63,058 nt of DNA, taken from an uncultured Methylocystaceae bacterium. GTDB taxonomy: Bacteria; Pseudomonadota; Alphaproteobacteria; Rhizobiales; Beijerinckiaceae. Within the stretch, counting starts at the first letter, position 1. Every line of letters starts with the position of its first letter. The position numbers were made by a program, and so were the translations under genes. This document shows positions 54,691 through 62,981 of the stretch, one piece after another. Under the pieces are notes generated by a model, which was not told the origin of the DNA, searched no databases, and saw only the letters and a program-made list of their open reading frames with translations. The DNA is taken from positions 1 through 63,058 of the forward strand of contig CALMZV010000063.1 of the NCBI GenBank assembly GCA_937870755.1, in the 5' to 3' direction.

Positions 54691-56141
54691 ACGCGCCTCA
54701 CACAATGCCACGCGCGCCGCGCGGCGAGTCCGTCCCCGCATCTGCGCGCTCCGATCGCGAGTTTCTTCCGGCCGCGCTGTCGATTCTCGAAACGCCGCCG
54801 TCGCCGGTGCGGATTGCGTTGATTTGGGCGATCGCCCTGCTCGTCGTCTTTGCGATCGGTTGGAGCTATTTCGGCCGCATCGACATCGTGGCGGTTGCGC
54901 AGGGCAAGATTCAGCCGACAGGCCGCGTGAAAACCGTGCAGCCGGTGGAGCCGGGCAGGGTGGCGGCGATTCGCGTGGAGAATGGCCGCAGCGTGCGGGC
55001 GGGCCAGACGCTGGTGGAACTGGACGGAACGGAGGCGCGCGCGGAGGAAACCGCCGCGCGCGACGCGCTGGCCGACATCTCGGCCGAGGCGCTGCGACGG
55101 CGCGCGGCGCTCGCCGCGGCCGAGGCGCGCGCCTTCGACGGGGCGCCGGGCGTCGCATGGCCGGACGACATTCCGGAAGATGCGCGCCGGCGACAGGCGC
55201 GCGTTCTGCGGGCCGATCTCACGCAACTGGCCACGACGGCGCGCGCCATCGACGCGCAGATCCGGCAGAAGGAGGCCGAAGTCGAGCGGCTGACCGAAAC
55301 GATCGCGGCGCAGCAGGCATTGGTCGCCACCTTGCGCGAGCGTGTCGCCATGCGCACGCAACTGAACGAGCGCAACGCCGCGCCGCGCGCGGCCGTGATC
55401 GATGCGCTCGAAACGCTCCAGACGCAGGAGACCGCGCTCAGCCACCAGAAGGGTCAGCTCGGAGAGGCCCGTTCCGCGATCGCGGTGCTGCATGTGGAGC
55501 GCGCCAGGGGGCTCGACGCGTTCATCGCCGAAACCGCGCAGAAACTGGCCGAGGCCGAGCGCCAGATCGAGGAACAGCGCCAGCGCCTGGCCAAGGCCCG
55601 CGTGCGCGTCGGCCATATGACGATCGAAAGCCCGATCGATGGCGTGGTGATCGGCCTTTCTGTGACGACGGTCGGCCAGGTTGTCGCCGCGAGCGAGGAG
55701 ATCATGCGCATCGTGCCGGACGGCGCCGGCATCGAGATCGAATGCTACGTCCAGAACAAGGACGCAGGCTTCGTGAAGGTCGGCCAGACCGCGGTCGTGA
55801 AGATCGAGTCATTTCCCTTCACGCGCTACGGTTCCGTCGAGGGCCGCGTCACGCGGGTGAGCCACGACGCCATCCCCGAGCCGGACGCGCAGACGATCGA
55901 AGGCGCGCCGTCGCGGTCGACCAGATCGAGCTATTTCGCCGGCGCCCAGCGCGTGCAGAACCTGGTCTTTCCGGTTTCGCTGCAACTGGACCGGGCCGCC
56001 ATCCGCATCGGCGACGCCGACGCGCCGCTCACCCCCGGCATGGCCGTCACGGTCGAAATCAGGACGGGCGCGCGCCGCATTCTCGAATATGTCTTCTCCC
56101 CCCTTGTGGAGACGGCGTCGAAAGCGCTGAAGGAAAGATAG
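54687..56141 (+). CDS. HlyD-family type I secretion membrane fusion protein
   Basis: A 484-residue periplasmic adaptor. A cytoplasmic tail and one membrane segment (about 42-62) lead to a lipoyl half (GKIQPTGRVKTVQPVEPGRVAAIRVENG), a long coiled-coil hairpin (about 110-310), the second lipoyl half (IESPIDGVVIGLSVTTVGQVV) and a C-terminal beta-barrel. It bridges the ABC exporter to an outer-membrane channel. No TolC-type gene is seen in the window. The GTG overlaps the exporter TGA. The gene ends 30 bases before a convergent lipoprotein gene. Confidence 0.94.
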   Translation: MNAPHTMPRAPRGESVPASARSDREFLPAALSILETPPSPVRIALIWAIALLVVFAIGWSYFGRIDIVAVAQGKIQPTGRVKTVQPVEPGRVAAIRVENGRSVRAGQTLVELDGTEARAEETAARDALADISAEALRRRAALAAAEARAFDGAPGVAWPDDIPEDARRRQARVLRADLTQLATTARAIDAQIRQKEAEVERLTETIAAQQALVATLRERVAMRTQLNERNAAPRAAVIDALETLQTQETALSHQKGQLGEARSAIAVLHVERARGLDAFIAETAQKLAEAERQIEEQRQRLAKARVRVGHMTIESPIDGVVIGLSVTTVGQVVAASEEIMRIVPDGAGIEIECYVQNKDAGFVKVGQTAVVKIESFPFTRYGSVEGRVTRVSHDAIPEPDAQTIEGAPSRSTRSSYFAGAQRVQNLVFPVSLQLDRAAIRIGDADAPLTPGMAVTVEIRTGARRILEYVFSPLVETASKALKER

Positions 56142-56171
56142 TGGCGGCGGGCGCGCCGGCGCCTGGCGACA

Positions 56172-56648
56172 TCAATCGTCCACGCACGGCGCGACGCCCA
56201 TGCCAACCAGTTGCTCGCCGGTGAGCGATTTGTCGTCGCTGAACTGCACCGCCTCCAGGGCGCGCGTACGGATGGCCCATTCGCGCACGCGCGCGGGATA
56301 ATAGGCGAGCATTTTCATCGTGCCGAACGGATCGGGCGTGGCGGTTGGGGCCGTCGTGTGGGCGGCGTGGAACCACAGCCGCGCGCGCGCGGTGACGCAG
56401 ACCCTCCGGACCCCCAGGAAAACCGTGCACGCCGACGCGCAGCGCCCGTCGAGCCTCTTGGCCTCCCCGCGCGCATTCAATCGGTCGACCTCGGCGATAT
56501 AGGCCAGCAGCCGCCCCCCGTCGTCGGCCGGCGCCGGGCGATGGTGCGGCGCGCAGCCGGATACCGCAAGCCCGAGCGCCAGCGGCGCGACGATCGTCAA
56601 CCCGACGGCCCTCAAGCGAATCTCCCATTCGAGAAGGGCATTCTCCAT
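56172..56648 (-). CDS. Periplasmic ClpP-like lipoprotein (COG3904-type)
   Basis: About 158 residues from the start chosen here. RLRAVGLTIVAPLALGLAVSGC is a lipoprotein signal with a lipobox Cys. GRCASACTVFLGVRRVCV holds the Ser-Ala-Cys block of periplasmic ClpP-like proteins, and WFHAAH supplies a candidate His; YYPARVREWAIRTRALE and a closing C complete the pattern. The function of this family is not settled; some members sit near envelope genes. ATG at 56648 was chosen since it gives the shortest n-region and has GAGG nearby; ATG at 56684 or 56726 would add 12 or 26 residues. It is convergent with hlyD and divergent from the flippase gene. Confidence 0.72.
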   Translation of the reverse strand: MENALLEWEIRLRAVGLTIVAPLALGLAVSGCAPHHRPAPADDGGRLLAYIAEVDRLNARGEAKRLDGRCASACTVFLGVRRVCVTARARLWFHAAHTTAPTATPDPFGTMKMLAYYPARVREWAIRTRALEAVQFSDDKSLTGEQLVGMGVAPCVDD

Positions 56649-56760
56649 CGCCTCTGCGCGTTTGGCGAGCCGATCGCCCGTCATGGCGACGCCGGCCGCC
56701 GCATTGTCTCTCGCTGTGTGGGTCATTATGAAGAGCGCGGGCGTTTCCAATGCGCCTTAC

Positions 56761-56790
56761 GCCGCAAGGCCGCGCGCCGCAAGGTCGCGC
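56761..56790. repeat. 15-bp tandem duplication between divergent genes
   Basis: Two adjacent 15-base copies (56761-56775 and 56776-56790) differ at one base. They lie in the gap between the lipoprotein gene and the flippase gene. Confidence 0.75.
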
Positions 56791-56846
56791 GTCGCTCGGC
56801 GGGCGGATCGTCGGCGGTCCGCGACGCATCGGGAAATGGGTAGGGC

Positions 56847-58169
56847 ATGGCCGTCTTCATGGTCTTCGAGACACTGCGAGAAAGAATCGGAAATTCGGTC
56901 ATGCTCACGCGTTTTGTTGGCGCGGCGTCGTGGAGCTTGTTCGGATCGGTGGTCACGAATGGCGCCAGCCTGGTGACGACCGTGCTCGTCGCGCGCATTC
57001 TCGGCAAAGAATCATTCGGGCATTTCGTCGCGTTGCAAACGACGGTCTTGACTATCTCCATGGCCAGCTGGTTTGGCGTTGGCTTCGCGGCCAATCGATA
57101 TGCAGCCGACTTGGCGCGCCGCGATCCCGGCCGGCTCGGCCGAATTCTCGGATTGTCGCAGATTGTCATCCTGATCACGGGCGTGATCGCAATCGCTTCG
57201 CTCGCAGGCGCCGCCGACGCAATCGCGCAGCACGGATTCCGGGCGCCAGAGATTGGCGCGCCGATCGCGATCGCCGCAGTCTCAATCCTGTTCCTGTCGT
57301 TCGATGGCTTTCAGAAAAACATTCTGATCGGCCTGTCCGAAATGCGCGCGTTCGCCTGGAGTTCGATTCTCGGCGCGGCGTTATCGATTCCGGTCACGAT
57401 CGCGCTTACATATCGCTACGGCTTGACCGGCGCCGCGATCGCGGTGGTCGCGGGTTCGATGGCCAATTGCGCGATCAGCTGGGTTTGGTCGCGGAGCAAG
57501 CTCGGGAAACTCGGAATCGTCCTGTCATGGCGCGACAGCGGGCGAGAAATGGGGACAATGCTTCATTTCGCGCTGCCGGCGCTTCTGACCGGCTTGCTGC
57601 CGGCAGGCGCCAACTGGATCGTGCAGTCGCTTCTGGCGCGCGCAGGCAGCGCTGGCGAGGTCGCGGTGTTCGGCATCGCCATGCAGTGGTTCCATCTCGT
57701 CAACTTCCTGCCGGGCGCCATGGCGCGCGCGCTCATGCCGATCATGACTGAATCCGTTCGTGATGGTCATGCGACCCGGCGCACATTACTCGCCGGCGTC
57801 GCCGCCAGCACCCTCGTCGCTGCGCCGATCGCGTTGGGTGGCGCGATCCTCTCTCCTTATATCATGGAGAGCTATGGACCGCAGTTCGCGGGGTCTCAAG
57901 CTGCGCTCGCCATCGCCATCGCCATGGGCGTTGCTGTGGTTCATGCAGCCCAACTGTCCGTGCAGCAGCTCATTGCCGCACGCGAGCATATGTGGATCGC
58001 GATTGCGATGACCCTTGCCATGACCACGGTTTTTGTTGGCGCCTCGATCATTCTGGTTCCGTATGGCGCTACCGGCGCCGCAGCTGCTCTGGCTGCCGGA
58101 TATCTGTTTCAGGCGGGCGCCTCGCTCGCATACGGGTCGATGTTCCTGCGAAATGCGAGGATGCGATAG
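56847..58169 (+). CDS. Oligosaccharide flippase (Wzx/MATE-like)
   Basis: A 440-residue membrane protein of the polysaccharide transporter family with about 12 membrane segments. ASWSLFGSVVTNGASLVTTVLVARILGKESFG is the characteristic N-terminal pair of helices. It should flip undecaprenyl-linked repeat units across the inner membrane. ATG at 56847 was taken; ATG at 56859 and 56901 are also in frame. The stop is followed by a GT2 gene. GC content falls in and after this gene relative to the left part of the window, as is common for serotype-specific genes. Confidence 0.92.
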   Translation: MAVFMVFETLRERIGNSVMLTRFVGAASWSLFGSVVTNGASLVTTVLVARILGKESFGHFVALQTTVLTISMASWFGVGFAANRYAADLARRDPGRLGRILGLSQIVILITGVIAIASLAGAADAIAQHGFRAPEIGAPIAIAAVSILFLSFDGFQKNILIGLSEMRAFAWSSILGAALSIPVTIALTYRYGLTGAAIAVVAGSMANCAISWVWSRSKLGKLGIVLSWRDSGREMGTMLHFALPALLTGLLPAGANWIVQSLLARAGSAGEVAVFGIAMQWFHLVNFLPGAMARALMPIMTESVRDGHATRRTLLAGVAASTLVAAPIALGGAILSPYIMESYGPQFAGSQAALAIAIAMGVAVVHAAQLSVQQLIAAREHMWIAIAMTLAMTTVFVGASIILVPYGATGAAAALAAGYLFQAGASLAYGSMFLRNARMR

Positions 58170-58271
58170 CTGGCGATGAAGGCAATGAGCCGTCAGCTCG
58201 ATGTGCGCGGCTGCAACGGTTCGCAACGACCAAATGAAGGCGCAATCGGCCACGAGGCGCGGGGACCCATC

Positions 58272-59249
58272 ATGACGCAAGACAATCCCACGGAAGCGGT
58301 TCCGTCAGACGGTTCCGTCGATATCGTCATCGTCAACTGGAACTCCGGGCGGCAACTTCAGCGCGTGCTGGCCTCGGTCCAGCGTCATGCGGATATCGAT
58401 ACGACGAAGGCGTTCGTCGTCGACAACGATTCAAGCGATGGCTCGCAGCGCGTCAGCATGGCCTCGCTCCAGACGATTCTTCTTCAACAGGACAGCAATC
58501 TCGGTTTTGCGCGCGCGTGCAATATCGGCGCGAACGCCGGCCGCGGACGGTTCATCCTGTTTCTGAACCCGGACGCAGAGATCGTGGATCGATCGATCCA
58601 GACGGCGGTCGCTTTCCTGAACGAGAAGGACAACGCGTCGTTTGGGATTTGCGGAATTCATCTCTACGGAGAGGAAGGCGCGACGCAGAAGCACTGCGTG
58701 CGATTCCCGACCGCGCGATCGTTCATCGGTCAGTCGCTGGGTCTGGACGTGCTGTTTCCATCCGCGTTCCAGCCGATGTTCATGACGGACTTCGATCACG
58801 AGGAAAGTCGGCCGGTCGATCATGTCATTGGTGCGTTCTATCTTATTCGTCGCGAAGTCTTCGACGCGCTGGGCGGTTTCGACGAGCGCTTTTTTGTATA
58901 CCTTGAGGATCTCGATTTATCGCTGCGCGCGTCAAGGGCGGGCTGGAGAACATACTACCTTGCGCAAGCGTCCGCCTTCCACAAAGGAGGCGGGACATCG
59001 GAGCAGGTGAAGGCGCGCCGACTTTTCTATTCTTTACGGAGCAAGTTGCTCTACGCATTCAAGCATTTTTCCACCCTGCCGGCGTTGGCGGTCATGGCGG
59101 TCACCTTGTTTGTCGAGCCGTTCGCTCGCACGGCGCGCGCCGGTCTGCGTCGCTCTCGGAGCGAATTCGGAGAGACGCTGTCCGCTTATGGGCTGTTGTT
59201 CGCAGATATGCCGCGGCTCATTCCGTTGTTCCTGCGCGGCCGCGCCTGA
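58272..59249 (+). CDS. Glycosyltransferase family 2 (rhamnosyltransferase-like)
   Basis: A 325-residue GT-A fold transferase. VDIVIVNWNSGRQLQRVLASV (about 16-36) binds the nucleotide; FLNPDAEIVD is the DxD-like metal site; HVIGAFYLIRREVFDALGGFDERFFVYLEDLDLSLRA is the acceptor-side block typical of WbbL-like rhamnosyltransferases. A C-terminal amphipathic or membrane-associated stretch follows. The ATG at 58272 with GGGGA upstream puts the first strand at the usual distance; an ATG at 58176 would add 32 unmatched residues. It probably adds one sugar of the repeat unit. Confidence 0.92.
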   Translation: MTQDNPTEAVPSDGSVDIVIVNWNSGRQLQRVLASVQRHADIDTTKAFVVDNDSSDGSQRVSMASLQTILLQQDSNLGFARACNIGANAGRGRFILFLNPDAEIVDRSIQTAVAFLNEKDNASFGICGIHLYGEEGATQKHCVRFPTARSFIGQSLGLDVLFPSAFQPMFMTDFDHEESRPVDHVIGAFYLIRREVFDALGGFDERFFVYLEDLDLSLRASRAGWRTYYLAQASAFHKGGGTSEQVKARRLFYSLRSKLLYAFKHFSTLPALAVMAVTLFVEPFARTARAGLRRSRSEFGETLSAYGLLFADMPRLIPLFLRGRA

Positions 59250-59319
59250 TGGCGAGAGCGAATGTCGTGTCCGAGCGGGTTGGACCGGCGACGTGCGGCT
59301 GTTCGTGCGGACGATGCCT

Positions 59320-61374
59320 TCAGCGCTCCTCCACCCACAGCCCCGGAGTCCCGGAGGCGATGCAGCGCCAACCCTTGGGCTGATCCGGACCCGACAGTCT
59401 GTTGTGGATGTACTGGCCCACGACATGCGGGCCGTTCGTAGGCTTGCCCTTTATCGAGTCAGTGTAACCGTGCGCGTTGTCGATGAGGACCGCCATATCT
59501 TTCATCGTCAGATAGTCGCTCCAACCATCGCCAAACCTCACGTTCGCGATTCTTGAGTTGGCGAATGTGCAAGGAAACGAGACGTCGTTGCGATAGGCTC
59601 GATCCCAATCCGGAGAGTAAGGAACGTCGACCGAGTAGGTGACGTTTTGCTGTAAGAAACCGCCGGTTGTCAGCATCGCAAAGACCCCGCCGGGATAGTA
59701 GCCCGCCACCGGTGTCACGACTTTGCCGATCACGGTTGTTTTCGTCACGCGTCCGGCACGAAACCCGAACCGTGCGACGTCTGATACACGCAGGTCAATG
59801 TGTGAATTTACAACGCCTGTGGCGTCCGCGCCATTGTCGTATGCGTCATTGCCGATGCGTGCGCCCTCTCGAACATGAGATACTTTACCCACTATCGACA
59901 CCGTGTCCGAATTCGAAATAACGATCGCGTCGCCGTATGCATGGAGAAAAGCGCCGCTAAACGAATCGATTGTCACGCCGCCAGCGTCGATAATCGCCAA
60001 TGTATGCGTTCTCGTCATCGTCAGCTCGCCTATGGCGTCGAGTGTTTCCGCATGGGATGTGTTCACGACATCGGCCGAGCCGATGCGCACATTGCGCGTC
60101 ACATTGGCGGAGCGCCGGCCGAGAATGGCGAGACCGGAGAAACCGGCGGTTACGACATCGACCGCATTCACCACGATATTCTTGCATGACTGAAAGTCGT
60201 GATCGGGCTCGATGTCGAAGCCTCCGGGTTCTCGCACGCCATTGATCACGCCGCCGATGCGCATGCTTTTCAATGTCTGTATACGAACATTGTCGCAGGA
60301 AATGATCGAGACCAGATTGCGCCCGTCGTCGGCCGAATTGACTCCTTCAATTGATCCGATCGCCAAACCGTCAGAATTCGCCGAGGCGGCCGTCAGGCGG
60401 GCCTGCGATACATAAAGACCGTCGCCACGAATCTCACGCACACGCATCGTTGGAATGTCGAATCGCGTAACCCCGGCGAGCGTCACGCAATAGATGTGCT
60501 CGCTGTCCGGCTGTGCGTCGCGATTGCCATGGAAGTTCCCCTCAATCGCACACGAGTCGCACTCTTGAAAGGCGATGCCGGTCCAGCAGGCGTTCTGAAA
60601 ATTTCCTGCGCCTCTGGAGGGCGCTGCTTTGACCACGGCTTCGCCTTCGAATACCAGCCGCGTGCCGTCGTATTGCCGGCCTTCCAGCGTCACGCCGCCA
60701 AGCAGAAAGCGGCGGCCCACATCGAACAGCACTGTCCGGCCCTTGTGGGCGTCGATAAACGCTTTCGCTGCGACAGAGTCGTCGGCGATGCCGTCCCCCG
60801 CCAAGCCCCATTGCATCGCGCTGGGCAGGGCTGCGTCGTATGGTCGCCATCTCCAGATTCCTTCAGCGCCGCTCGCGGCGCCGGCTTCCTCGAATGCGGC
60901 CACGTACAGGCTTGGCGGCGTGAGACTTCGGGGATCGGCGACCAGAAACGCCCGGCCCGAACGCGCCGGCTCGGCCAGCAGCGCAGTCAAGTCGGGCATT
61001 GTCGGCGCCTCCAGCCGCACATCTTCCGACCATCCCTCAGCCCAGTCGACCAGCAACGCGTCTCCGACGAGGCGCCAGGTTGCACCTGCGGCCGTCGTGG
61101 ATGCGGCTGGCGCGCCGAACACCGTCAGCCGTTGCGCCCGAGCCAGTGCGATCCAGTCGCTTTCATCGAACTTCGTCGCGCCCGCGTGTGTGCGTGCGCA
61201 TTGCCAAATTGCGCCACGATGGACGACCATTGAAGCAGGGCTTTCCGAAGCGTAGCGGGGGCCTGCGAACCAGGGGCGGACGATGGCGAAGCGCCGGCGG
61301 CCATTCGGCGTCATCTCTCCAACAAGTGGAATATCGCAGCCTTCCACAACGATGTGCGGCGAGAACGGCTCCAT
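59320..61374 (-). CDS. Right-handed beta-helix (pectate lyase/tailspike-like) protein
   Basis: A 684-residue protein with no signal peptide. Residues 195-600 form a right-handed parallel beta-helix: ADDSVAAKAFIDAHKGRTVLFDVGRRFLLGG is the entry block of pectate-lyase-like and tailspike proteins, and many short strand repeats follow. The N-terminal part has IWQCARTHAGATKFDESDW, a small domain like those in phage tail fibres, and the end reads GWRCIASGTPGLW, another phage tailspike feature. It likely binds or cleaves a polysaccharide. It lies 21 bases behind the Wzy-like gene on the same strand, so an action on the locus's own polymer is likely; how it would leave the cell is unclear. Confidence 0.85.
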   Translation of the reverse strand: MEPFSPHIVVEGCDIPLVGEMTPNGRRRFAIVRPWFAGPRYASESPASMVVHRGAIWQCARTHAGATKFDESDWIALARAQRLTVFGAPAASTTAAGATWRLVGDALLVDWAEGWSEDVRLEAPTMPDLTALLAEPARSGRAFLVADPRSLTPPSLYVAAFEEAGAASGAEGIWRWRPYDAALPSAMQWGLAGDGIADDSVAAKAFIDAHKGRTVLFDVGRRFLLGGVTLEGRQYDGTRLVFEGEAVVKAAPSRGAGNFQNACWTGIAFQECDSCAIEGNFHGNRDAQPDSEHIYCVTLAGVTRFDIPTMRVREIRGDGLYVSQARLTAASANSDGLAIGSIEGVNSADDGRNLVSIISCDNVRIQTLKSMRIGGVINGVREPGGFDIEPDHDFQSCKNIVVNAVDVVTAGFSGLAILGRRSANVTRNVRIGSADVVNTSHAETLDAIGELTMTRTHTLAIIDAGGVTIDSFSGAFLHAYGDAIVISNSDTVSIVGKVSHVREGARIGNDAYDNGADATGVVNSHIDLRVSDVARFGFRAGRVTKTTVIGKVVTPVAGYYPGGVFAMLTTGGFLQQNVTYSVDVPYSPDWDRAYRNDVSFPCTFANSRIANVRFGDGWSDYLTMKDMAVLIDNAHGYTDSIKGKPTNGPHVVGQYIHNRLSGPDQPKGWRCIASGTPGLWVEER

Positions 61375-61395
61375 TAATTATATCCGCGTTGATGG

Positions 61396-62703
61396 CTATC
61401 GCTCCGAGGCGAAATTCGCGCGCCAGAAGCTGACGTACTCGCTTCGTCGCAGGAAATATACGATCGGCAGTATGTACATCCATTGGAAGACATATGCTTC
61501 CAGATAGGGATTTGTGTTGCTGGAAAGGAAGGCGGCGATAAAGCCGGAGAACACAAAGGTTTCAAACCGATCCATCTTGCCGCCGATGATCAGGCGCGCG
61601 CCTTGAAACAACGTCACCAGAAATGGCGCCGCATAGACCGCGGCGCCTAGAAAGCCGGTCCTGAAGACAGTCGCGACCCATACCAGTTCGTATCGCCACG
61701 GCTTTTCCGGATCGGAATACCAGAAGGAAGCCGTTCCATGGCCCGCGCCAAGTCCCCAGTTCGAATCAATTCCGTGCTTCAAAGCCTCCAGCTGATCGAA
61801 ACGCGTCAGCCCGCCCACGTTCTGGTGATCTGGAAACAACTTTCCGAGCGCGTCGGAGATATTGGTGACGACGCCTGCGCCGAATTCATTGCCGGCCAGA
61901 AGCTGCAGAACCAGCGCGCCGACCACGACCACGATGGAGCCAAGGACCAGAAGCAGCATGCGATGAGATAGGCTCTCTCTCCGTGTACTGGCGAAAAAGG
62001 CGACGCCTGCGAAAATGCACAGCCCGATTAGCATCGAGAACACCAGCGATCCACGACCTGAGGTGAACGCGATGGCCGCTATGATCGCGAAAATGATGAT
62101 TCTCAAGAATGGATTTCGCACGACTCCGGGACTCGCAAAAAAGCCGGAGGCTATGAAGATCATGGAACCGTAGACGTGCATTGTCGCCGCGACAAACCCC
62201 TCCTCGGAGATCACGACGTTCGGCGTCTCGATGAATATCCTGACCGCGTCAGGCCCCAGCGTTCTGAAGGCCCAGAAAAAGTAAACGACCGTCGCCGCGA
62301 TGACTGGAACCGAATAGACCAGCAGCCGGACGATCGTCTTCAGATCCACGAGAAACAACAGGGCCGTCAGCTGCGCGCCGATGACGAGCGGGAAGAATAT
62401 GTAAATAAGAAATACTTCACCTGCGGCGACGTCGGGAGCGCCGTTTAGACGGCCGATAATTAAATAAAATAACGTTATGATATAACTTGCATAAAGATAA
62501 TAAAAATAAGGCCCAGAAAAAATTATCCGCCCATAGACAATAACGCAATATATAAAAGAAAAGACTATCGAAGTCGCTGACACGATCTTAAAGGAATTTG
62601 GCATTATGACTGTAAGGGCAAATGAAATCAGGAACGAGGCGCCAAGGATAGCGCCGACAGCCTTCTTTCCGGTTTGCAATTGTTGGTTCGCGTATATGAG
62701 CAC
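61396..62703 (-). CDS. O-antigen polymerase-like membrane protein (Wzy)
   Basis: A membrane protein of about 435 residues with ten or more hydrophobic segments and a large periplasmic loop (about 270-345, GGLTRFDQLEALKHGIDSNW and GLGAGHGTASFWYSD), the usual Wzy layout. It should polymerise repeat units flipped by the Wzx-like protein. GTG at 62703 was chosen because AGGA lies six bases upstream; TTG at 62742 has no ribosome site. Its first third is encoded by strikingly AT-rich DNA (about 62450-62620), unlike the rest of the window, and indicates acquired sequence. It is cotranscribed with the beta-helix gene. Confidence 0.88.
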   Translation of the reverse strand: MLIYANQQLQTGKKAVGAILGASFLISFALTVIMPNSFKIVSATSIVFSFIYCVIVYGRIIFSGPYFYYLYASYIITLFYLIIGRLNGAPDVAAGEVFLIYIFFPLVIGAQLTALLFLVDLKTIVRLLVYSVPVIAATVVYFFWAFRTLGPDAVRIFIETPNVVISEEGFVAATMHVYGSMIFIASGFFASPGVVRNPFLRIIIFAIIAAIAFTSGRGSLVFSMLIGLCIFAGVAFFASTRRESLSHRMLLLVLGSIVVVVGALVLQLLAGNEFGAGVVTNISDALGKLFPDHQNVGGLTRFDQLEALKHGIDSNWGLGAGHGTASFWYSDPEKPWRYELVWVATVFRTGFLGAAVYAAPFLVTLFQGARLIIGGKMDRFETFVFSGFIAAFLSSNTNPYLEAYVFQWMYILPIVYFLRRSEYVSFWRANFASER

Positions 62704-62981
62704 TTGATGTCCTGGCGACTTCGAGAACCCGGCATGACGCAACCGCGTGGCGCAATTTTAGGCGCGCCTCCAAGCCTGCGTCATCAGCCCCTGGATGCGT
62801 CCCGCGCTTCTTCTGGAGCAGTAAACATGGCTCCACGCTCCTTGGCGGGCGTCCTTCTCGAGCAGCATCCTGTTCGAGCAAGGCCAAAAGGCGCGGAGAT
62901 CGGGCGCGGGTCGATGTCTAACAGATTTCCTGAAGCTGCGCGACGATACGGCAAGCGGGTTCGCACAGCCGGTCGGCCGGA
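62704..62981. other. Gap without recognisable gene
   Basis: This 278-base stretch lies upstream of the leftward polymerase gene. It has scattered short frames on both strands but none with a ribosome site and protein-like content. It probably carries the promoter for the polymerase/beta-helix pair, but no convincing -35/-10 pair or repeat was found. Confidence 0.5.
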
